A stretch of DNA of 45,966 nt from Oscillospiraceae bacterium (GTDB taxonomy: Bacteria > Bacillota_A > Clostridia > Oscillospirales > Oscillospiraceae). The position numbers and the translations under genes were made by a program. Under the pieces are notes generated by a model, which was not told the DNA's origin, made no database searches, and saw only the letters and a list, made by a program, of their open reading frames with translations. The stretch covers positions 1 to 45,966 of the forward strand of contig JAFXAV010000005.1 of the NCBI GenBank assembly GCA_017516785.1, read 5' to 3'. Position 1 is the stretch's first letter. Each line of letters begins with the position of its first letter. Of this stretch, positions 41,339-45,966 are shown in pieces.

Positions 41339-41497
41339 ATGATTTACGCAACCAAAATCAAAATGAGAGCCGGCTGCCGGAACTCTCAGATGCTGACCGA
41401 AATCGACTCCATGGTGAGCATTTACCGTGAGAAGTACGTCAAGTCTGAGCCGAACCAGTATGGTGACGACAACCTGCTGTGTCTCCCCCGTGTGTAA
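41339..41497 (+). CDS. Small hypothetical protein (52 aa)
   Basis: A 52-residue protein starting MIYATKIKMRAGCRNSQMLT and ending DDNLLCLPRV. I do not recognise it. It is mixed-charge, soluble, with two Cys, and probably mostly helical in the middle (EIDSMVSIYREKYV). The evidence for coding is a very good TAAGGAGGAA site 4-5 bases from the ATG and a gap of only 13 bases to the DUF2188 gene. It sits in the remains of an integrative element and shares the promoter at 41030. Confidence 0.65.
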   Translation: MIYATKIKMRAGCRNSQMLTEIDSMVSIYREKYVKSEPNQYGDDNLLCLPRV

Positions 41498-41510
41498 GGA
41501 GGGTTGAGCT

Positions 41511-41735
41511 ATGGGTAAGAATTACCATGTCACTAAGCGGCCTGATGGTCTCTGGCAGGCCATCGGTGAAGGCAACTCCCGCGCCTCCTTTGTTGGAGAT
41601 ACCCAGGAGCAGGCTCGTCAGAAGGCAAGGGATCTGGCCATCAAGAACCATTCAGAGGTTCTGGTCCATGGCGTCAACGGAAAAATCCGTGCCAAGGACT
41701 CGTACGGAAACGATCCCCACCCGCCTAAGGGCTAA
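41511..41735 (+). CDS. DUF2188 family protein
   Basis: A 74-residue single-domain protein. It starts MGKNYHVTKRPDGLWQAIGE, has the SRASFVGDTQEQARQKARDL helix and LVHGVNGKIRAKDSYGNDP end, all hallmarks of DUF2188. The family has a small alpha/beta fold of unknown function that is common on mobile elements and near stress genes. AAGGAGG lies 8-9 bases before the ATG. A terminator follows 8 bases after the stop. Confidence 0.88.
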   Translation: MGKNYHVTKRPDGLWQAIGEGNSRASFVGDTQEQARQKARDLAIKNHSEVLVHGVNGKIRAKDSYGNDPHPPKG

Positions 41736-41742
41736 CGAAATG

Positions 41743-41787
41743 ATCCCACCGCTTTGTGCTGGTATGCCACAAAATGGTGGGATTTTT
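41743..41787 (+). terminator. Terminator of the DUF2188 transcript
   Basis: ATCCCACCGCTTTGTG (41743-41758) pairs with CACAAAATGGTGGGAT (41768-41783) with two mismatches, followed by TTTT. It abuts the 3' end of the convergent resolvase remnant. Confidence 0.85.
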
Positions 41788-42086
41788 CATATCTTCCTGG
41801 CTCTGATCAGCGTGCTCTTGCTGATTCCGGTCATGGCTTCCACCTGGCGGTAAGTCTTGCCGGAGTCCAGAAGCTCAAGTGCATGCTGCAACTGACAGGT
41901 GGTGTACTTCTTGGGACGTCCTTCATGATAGTTGGGATCCTGACGGGCAACAGCCTTCCCAGCCTGCGTGCGTTCTACTATCATGCCCCGCTCGTACTCA
42001 GCGAAAGCCAGCATAACTGCGAGAATCAGATTGCTGGTGAGGGTGTTCTCCACCAGTCCTATGCCCACGTTTATTATCCGTAAAAG
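41787..42086 (-). pseudogene. 5'-truncated serine recombinase (resolvase/invertase) remnant
   Basis: About 99 residues of the C-terminal half of a resolvase. The frame contains [12 protein letters not shown], then [20 protein letters not shown] and [14 protein letters not shown], the E-helix region typical of the Pin/Hin/Tn3 resolvase family. A DNA-binding helix-turn-helix follows ([20 protein letters not shown]). The N-terminal half with the catalytic serine and arginines is gone: an in-frame TAG lies upstream at 42087-42089. No start codon with a ribosome binding site is present, so it is a dead remnant. Confidence 0.82.
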
Positions 42087-42120
42087 CTATAAATGACCTT
42101 TATTTATGAAATAATCCCAT

Positions 42121-42149
42121 TGGACAAAAAATGTATCATATTATAGTAT
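42121..42149 (+). promoter_or_regulatory. Possible promoter of the ECF sigma operon
   Basis: TGGACA (42121-42126), 17-bp spacer, TAGTAT (42144-42149). Matches are partial. Many ECF operons are autoregulated from a different motif, which I cannot identify here. Confidence 0.4.
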
Positions 42150-42210
42150 CTCATAAATGGATTTAACGATTTCAGTCGTATTATCATTGAAGGACAAAGG
42201 GAGGAAGCCT

Positions 42211-42693
42211 ATGCGCAGCGAGCAGGAAGTTAATAACGCCATTGAGCAGTATTCGGATATGATTCTGCGGCTGTGCATGGTTTACCTGAAAAACGGGTCA
42301 GATGCTGAGGACATTTTCCAGACAGTGTTTCTGAAATATGCCCTCTACGGAAAAAACTTCGAAAATCCGGAACACGAAAAAGCCTGGCTGATCCGGGTGA
42401 CCATCAATGCATGCAAGGATCTACTGAAAAGCTTTTTCCACAGCCACACCATTTCTGTCGAAGACCTGAAAGAACATGCTCCGGCGATCACAATGGAGCA
42501 GTATACAGTGATGGAAGCGGTATGGGCGCTGCCAAAGCAGTACCGGGATGTGATCTATCTGCACTTTTATGAGGGGTACACGGCGCCGGAGATTGCCGGA
42601 ATTCTGAAACGGAATCCCAATACGGTGTACACCCATCTGCACAAAGGCAAGGAACTGCTGAGAGAAATTCTGGGAGGTGTTACGGATGGATGA
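42211..42693 (+). CDS. ECF-type RNA polymerase sigma factor
   Basis: A 160-residue alternative sigma factor with only regions 2 and 4. Region 2 is seen in YSDMILRLCMVYLKNGSDAE and DIFQTVFLKYALYGKNF, region 4 in LPKQYRDVIYLHFYEGYTAP followed by the recognition helix in NPNTVYTHLHKGKELL. The frame extends to 42157, but ATG 42211 has GGGAGG 8 bases ahead and gives the standard N terminus. It overlaps the anti-sigma gene by 8 bases, as expected for a sigma/anti-sigma pair. It should direct transcription of this operon and perhaps other envelope genes. Confidence 0.93.
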   Translation: MRSEQEVNNAIEQYSDMILRLCMVYLKNGSDAEDIFQTVFLKYALYGKNFENPEHEKAWLIRVTINACKDLLKSFFHSHTISVEDLKEHAPAITMEQYTVMEAVWALPKQYRDVIYLHFYEGYTAPEIAGILKRNPNTVYTHLHKGKELLREILGGVTDG

Positions 42694-43384
42694 GCAAATC
42701 AGAGAAGCTTTTGAAACCGTTTATGCGCCGGAGCGGCTGAAACGGAAAACCAAGGCCGCATTGCGGAAAAAGACTTTTGACTATGGCCGCAATATGCTTC
42801 AGCTGCGCCTTTACCGCAGACGGCTGGCTACGCTGATGCTAACCCTGGCGCTGGTGCTGACCGGAGCAGGAATCTGGTTTTTCCCTACCACCAGCATCGG
42901 TATGGATGTCAATCCTTCGATTGAGCTGAAGGTCAACGCCCTGGACCGTGTAATTGCCCTGAAGGGAAGAAATTCCGACGGAATGGTGCTGGCGGCGGAA
43001 CTGGATGTGGCGGGCATGGCTTATGACGATGCCATGCAGCGGATCCTCCTGAGTCACAGCCTGGAACCTTATCTGAAGCAGGGCAGTACCATCACCATCA
43101 CGGTGGCGGGGGATAATGATGCCCACGGTGAGGAGATGCTGAGCAATGTTCTGTGCCGGGCGTACAACATTGCTGAGGAAGAAAATGTGATTTACTATCA
43201 GGTGGACTGGGAAACGGTCAGAGCGGCAGAAGCCGCGGGACTGTGCATCCCCAGATACCTTGCCTGGCAACAGCTGAGACAGGAAGACCCCTCCATCACT
43301 GCGGAGGACGTAAAGCAGCTGCCCAAGGAAGTCATTCACCGGATGGTGCAGATGGATATTGTAGAGAATCCCTGCGGGGAATAA
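42686..43384 (+). CDS. RsgI-like membrane anti-sigma factor
   Basis: A 232-residue protein with a basic cytoplasmic N terminus (1-46), one transmembrane helix (47-66, LATLMLTLALVLTGAGIWFF) and an external domain. Just outside the membrane is IGMDVNPSIELKVNALDRVI followed by ALKGRNSDG, the mark of the RsgI periplasmic-type domain of clostridial anti-sigma factors. Unlike cellulosome RsgI proteins, it has no carbohydrate-binding module after this domain. It should hold the upstream sigma factor until an outside signal acts. ATG 42686 with GGAGG 8 bases ahead is preferred over GTG 42677. Confidence 0.85.
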   Translation: MDEQIREAFETVYAPERLKRKTKAALRKKTFDYGRNMLQLRLYRRRLATLMLTLALVLTGAGIWFFPTTSIGMDVNPSIELKVNALDRVIALKGRNSDGMVLAAELDVAGMAYDDAMQRILLSHSLEPYLKQGSTITITVAGDNDAHGEEMLSNVLCRAYNIAEEENVIYYQVDWETVRAAEAAGLCIPRYLAWQQLRQEDPSITAEDVKQLPKEVIHRMVQMDIVENPCGE

Positions 43385-43403
43385 TAAAGAGAGGGTATAC
43401 AAA

Positions 43404-44609
43404 ATGCTGATGTTGATTTGGAAAAATATTTCCAGACGAAGAACCCAGTCTACCCTGACTGTGACCATTACCATGCTGACGGTTCTGGTTTTTGTTATGG
43501 TTCTGGGTATCTTTCAGACTGTGAATCAGGGCCTCGCCCTGAGCCGGGAGCGGCTGGGCGCGGATGCGGTTCTGATTCCCAAATACTCTGCAGCCAAGGG
43601 TGATGATCTGCTGTTCACGGCTATGCCCGAGAATATCTATATGCCCATCGAAACGGTGGAACAGGCGAAGCAGCTGGAAGGTATTGCCGCCATGACACCC
43701 CAGTTTTACTGTCAGACGCTGGAACTTGGCTGCTGTGAACCCGGTGAAGCGGTGAGAATCATCGGCTATGATTCTGAGACAGACTTTTTGCTGAAGCCCT
43801 ATCTGGATGAGGAAAACCGCAGCGGCATTGCCGACGGGGAACTGATTATCGGCAGTAACTTTGAAGACGACGACCTGGTGGGATACAATTACATGATCCT
43901 GGGCCGGGTGTTCAAGGTAGTCACCATGCTGCAGCCCACCGGCAGCGGTATGGACAGCACCTTCTTTATGGACCTGAAGACTGCCCAGGATATGTGCTTG
44001 GAGTCTGAGGTTCTGAGTCAGGGCTGGACCAAGCGGGCTCCCCATGACTACATCTCCGTTATCATGGTCAAATTTGAAGACGGCGTGGATCCCAATGCGT
44101 TTGTGCAGCAGGTGGAGGAATCCGGCATGGAGGCCAAGTGCCTGCTGACCGGCGATACCATCGCTGCGCTGCAGAGTCAGCTGCAGGTGACCATGCAGGT
44201 GATGTTTGCCCTGTGGCTTGCTTCCCTGCTGATTGCGATTCTGTCCCTGGTGGGCCGTTTCAATGCGCTTGCCAAGGAGCGTAAGAAGGAAATCGGTCTG
44301 CTGCGGGCAATCGGACTGCAGAAGGGCCAGGTTTTCGGGCTGATCATCGGCGAAACCTGCACCATGGCCCTGATGGGAGGTTTCCTGGGCAGCGCGCTGG
44401 CGCTGGTCTGTATGGATCCGGTGATCGAAATGCTGAAGGATGCCTTCAAGCTGTCACCTTCTGTCTGGAATGCGGGCCTTGCGCTGCTCTGCGGCGCTGC
44501 GGGCGTAATTCTGGCTTGTGTGCTGGGATTCGCTGCCGCTGTTTCTCCTGCCTGGAAGAGCGCATCCATGGATCCCCAGGCGGCCATTACACAGGGAGAG
44601 GTGAACTGA
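43404..44609 (+). CDS. FtsX/MacB-type ABC transporter permease
   Basis: A 401-residue membrane protein with the four-helix FtsX/MacB layout: one N-terminal helix (about 16-40, in TLTVTITMLTVLVFVMVLGI), a large external domain (about 40-255) and three C-terminal helices (about 265-385). The coupling segment RFNALAKERKKEIGLLRAIG matches the FtsX domain. Members move lipoproteins, peptides or toxic molecules, or transmit force rather than transport. The external domain does not point to a substrate. It starts 19 bases after the anti-sigma gene and is one base ahead of the ATPase gene. Confidence 0.9.
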   Translation: MLMLIWKNISRRRTQSTLTVTITMLTVLVFVMVLGIFQTVNQGLALSRERLGADAVLIPKYSAAKGDDLLFTAMPENIYMPIETVEQAKQLEGIAAMTPQFYCQTLELGCCEPGEAVRIIGYDSETDFLLKPYLDEENRSGIADGELIIGSNFEDDDLVGYNYMILGRVFKVVTMLQPTGSGMDSTFFMDLKTAQDMCLESEVLSQGWTKRAPHDYISVIMVKFEDGVDPNAFVQQVEESGMEAKCLLTGDTIAALQSQLQVTMQVMFALWLASLLIAILSLVGRFNALAKERKKEIGLLRAIGLQKGQVFGLIIGETCTMALMGGFLGSALALVCMDPVIEMLKDAFKLSPSVWNAGLALLCGAAGVILACVLGFAAAVSPAWKSASMDPQAAITQGEVN

Positions 44610-44610
44610 T

Positions 44611-45273
44611 ATGGAAATCTGTAAGCTGGAACATATTCACAAGGATTACCGGATGGGTGAAATCGTAACGCCCCTGAAAGATATCTGCATGAGCGTCAAC
44701 TCTGGCGATTTTATCGCCATCGAGGGTCCCTCCGGTATCGGCAAGAGTACGCTGCTGTATGTCATGGGCACTCTGCTGCAAAGCGACAAGGGCACATACA
44801 CCTTCGAAGGCAAGGATGTATCCAAATTTTCAGATGCGGAAAAGTCTGCACTTCGGGCAAAGAAGATCGGGTTTCTCTTTCAGGACAGCACCATGATCCA
44901 GGCACTGACCCTCCGGGAAAACCTGATCTTTACCCAGAGCGTTGGCGGCAAAAAGGATCTGAAGCGGGTGGACGAGCTTCTTTATCAGTTTGGACTGGAA
45001 GATCGGGCCGATTTCTTTCCCCATCAGCTTTCCGGCGGTCAGCGCCGCCGGGCTATGGCAGCCCGTGCGCTGCTTCATAACCCTAGCCTGATTCTGGCGG
45101 ACGAGCCTACCAACGACCTGGATGAACACTGGTCGCAGGAGATTATCCGAATTCTGAAGGATCAGACCGGGAAGGGAACTGCCGTGATCATGGTTACTCA
45201 TAACAGCCGCTGGGCATCCGTTGCTACCCGCCGGATGCGGCTGGAAGAGGGCATTCTGATTGATATCGATTAA
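44611..45273 (+). CDS. LolD/MacB-type ABC transporter ATPase
   Basis: A 220-residue ATPase partner of the FtsX-type permease. Walker A is EGPSGIGKSTLLYVMG, the Q-loop is in FLFQDSTMIQALTLREN, the signature is LSGGQRRRAMAARALL, and Walker B is LILADEPTNDLD, followed by the switch histidine in VMVTHNSRWA. The length and motifs are those of the MacB/LolD subfamily. The gap to the permease stop is one base and the next gene follows 14 bases on, so the three membrane genes are one operon. Confidence 0.94.
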   Translation: MEICKLEHIHKDYRMGEIVTPLKDICMSVNSGDFIAIEGPSGIGKSTLLYVMGTLLQSDKGTYTFEGKDVSKFSDAEKSALRAKKIGFLFQDSTMIQALTLRENLIFTQSVGGKKDLKRVDELLYQFGLEDRADFFPHQLSGGQRRRAMAARALLHNPSLILADEPTNDLDEHWSQEIIRILKDQTGKGTAVIMVTHNSRWASVATRRMRLEEGILIDID

Positions 45274-45287
45274 AAGGGGGAAGTCAA

Positions 45288-45707
45288 ATGAAAACTACCA
45301 TGAATAAAATCCTGATTATCCTTCAGGCAGCCAGCGCTCTTTGCGTGATTGGCGCTGTAAAGCTCTGGGCCCCTGTCTGCGGCAAAATGCTGGATCTGGC
45401 AAACGGAAACCAGGTTCCCATGAAGTGCCACTGGGCAGGTCAGGCGGCTGTTGCCATCGCTGTGATCATTCTGGTGGCGGCCATCATGGCACTGCTGGCG
45501 AAAAAGGAATACAAGGGCCTGATGGTGCTCAATGCCGTGGCAGGTGTCCTGCTGTTTCTGGTGTTCACCAGCCTCATCGGTGTCTGTGCCAACGAAGAAA
45601 TGCGCTGCAATATCACCAAGCTCTGGGGCATGGGCGCAGCGGCTGTCACCGTTGCTGCTTCCCTGATTAATCTGCTCAGCGGCAAGGAAGGCCAGGTTCC
45701 TGGTTAA
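45288..45707 (+). CDS. DUF4418 family membrane protein
   Basis: A 139-residue protein with about four transmembrane helices. The DUF4418 marks are WAPVCGKMLDLANGNQ, the VPMKCHWAGQA block with Cys and His, and GVCANEEMRCN between the last helices, giving four conserved Cys that could form disulfides or bind metal. The function is unknown. In Clostridia, DUF4418 genes occur next to FtsX-type ABC transporters, which fits this position. A GGGGGAAG site precedes ATG 45288; another in-frame ATG lies at 45300. Confidence 0.87.
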   Translation: MKTTMNKILIILQAASALCVIGAVKLWAPVCGKMLDLANGNQVPMKCHWAGQAAVAIAVIILVAAIMALLAKKEYKGLMVLNAVAGVLLFLVFTSLIGVCANEEMRCNITKLWGMGAAAVTVAASLINLLSGKEGQVPG

Positions 45708-45736
45708 GGTAAACAGAATGATAAAGAACAGGGGGA

Positions 45737-45757
45737 GTGCATTTGAAGCAATGCACT
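45737..45757 (+). terminator. Hairpin between the DUF4418 gene and the insertion sequence
   Basis: GTGCATT (45737-45743) pairs with AATGCAC (45750-45756). The expected T-tract is cut short where the insertion-sequence end begins at 45758, so the original terminator may have been split by the insertion. Confidence 0.45.
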
Positions 45758-45776
45758 TGTCAAGAAAAAGTAGACA
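45758..45776. repeat. Terminal repeat end of an IS3-family element
   Basis: TGTCAAGAAAAAGTAGACA lies just outside the 3' end of the transposase gene. It begins TGTC and ends GACA. The other end of the element is beyond the window, so target duplication cannot be checked. Confidence 0.6.
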
Positions 45777-45790
45777 CTAAAAAAGCATAA

Positions 45791-45966
45791 CTACACGAAG
45801 CCTAGTTCGGTCTTGTACTGAACTGGGCTTTTGTAGCCCAAAGCGGCAGCTGGACGGTGGTTATTGAAGAAATAGACATACTGATTTAGGAGATCCGGAA
45901 GGTTCTCTGCCTCAGCCAAACCGAAGTCGAGGTACAATTCTTCCTTGATCCATCCATTTAATGCTT
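45791..45966 (-). mobile_element. IS3-family transposase OrfB, C-terminal part (runs off window)
   Basis: The minus strand encodes at least 57 residues before TAG (45793-45791). NGWIKEELYLDFGLAEAE, then NNHRPAAALGYKSPVQYKT, is the end of the rve integrase core of IS3-family OrfB, including the region after the last catalytic Glu. The gene is read toward the terminal repeat at 45758-45776. Whether the element is intact cannot be told. Confidence 0.92.

Overview
The window looks like chromosomal DNA from a Clostridia-class Bacillota, most likely a gut-type member of the Oscillospirales. The evidence is AGGAGG-type ribosome binding sites, sigma-A promoters with 16-17 bp spacers, a CD1247-type zinc-ribbon protein, a DUF4418 protein, a leucyl-tRNA synthetase with a variant KMSKS loop, and Bacillota-style gene orders (dprA-topA-trmFO; plsX-rnc ... 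smc-ftsY; yhbY-nadD/yqeK-rsfS; yqeG-like). The genus cannot be fixed from the sequence. Nearly all genes lie on the + strand.

Layout. 1-747: the tail of a His-rich gene, a small hydrophobic ORF and a gene-poor stretch with hairpins. 748-1185: a GNAT acetyltransferase. 1379-15366: a 14 kb cell-surface polysaccharide operon behind one strong promoter and closed by a strong terminator. It holds a WbaP/CpsE-type initiating sugar-phosphate transferase, six proteins with glycosyltransferase domains (two of them double-domain), a Wzm/Wzt (TagGH-like) ABC exporter, a UDP-sugar 6-dehydrogenase, UDP-galactopyranose mutase and one unknown helical protein. Together they could build, on undecaprenyl phosphate, a glycan containing galactofuranose and a uronic acid and export it by ABC transporter.

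15540-36461: information-processing core: a SpoU rRNA methyltransferase, dprA, topA, trmFO, plsX, rnc, smc, ftsY, rdgB, yhbY, a nadD-yqeK fusion, rsfS, leuS and rpsU. Between rnc and smc sit two separately promoted sugar genes, a NahK-like anomeric kinase and a membrane nucleotide-sugar 4,6-dehydratase. 36517-40017: an unknown minus-strand gene, a YqeG-type HAD phosphatase, an M24 aminopeptidase, efp and a CD1247-type protein. 40148-40340: tRNA-Ile2(CAU) and tRNA-Trp.

40471-45966 is accessory. A truncated tyrosine integrase lies directly downstream of tRNA-Trp. It is followed by three similar palindromes around a consensus promoter, a roughly 280 nt non-coding leader, two tiny genes (the second DUF2188) and a truncated serine recombinase on the opposite strand: the footprint of a decayed integrative element. 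Next is an operon of an ECF sigma factor, an RsgI-like membrane anti-sigma factor, an FtsX/MacB-type permease, its ATPase and a DUF4418 membrane protein. This is the best candidate in the window for an undescribed signalling/transport system. The window ends inside an IS3-family insertion sequence.
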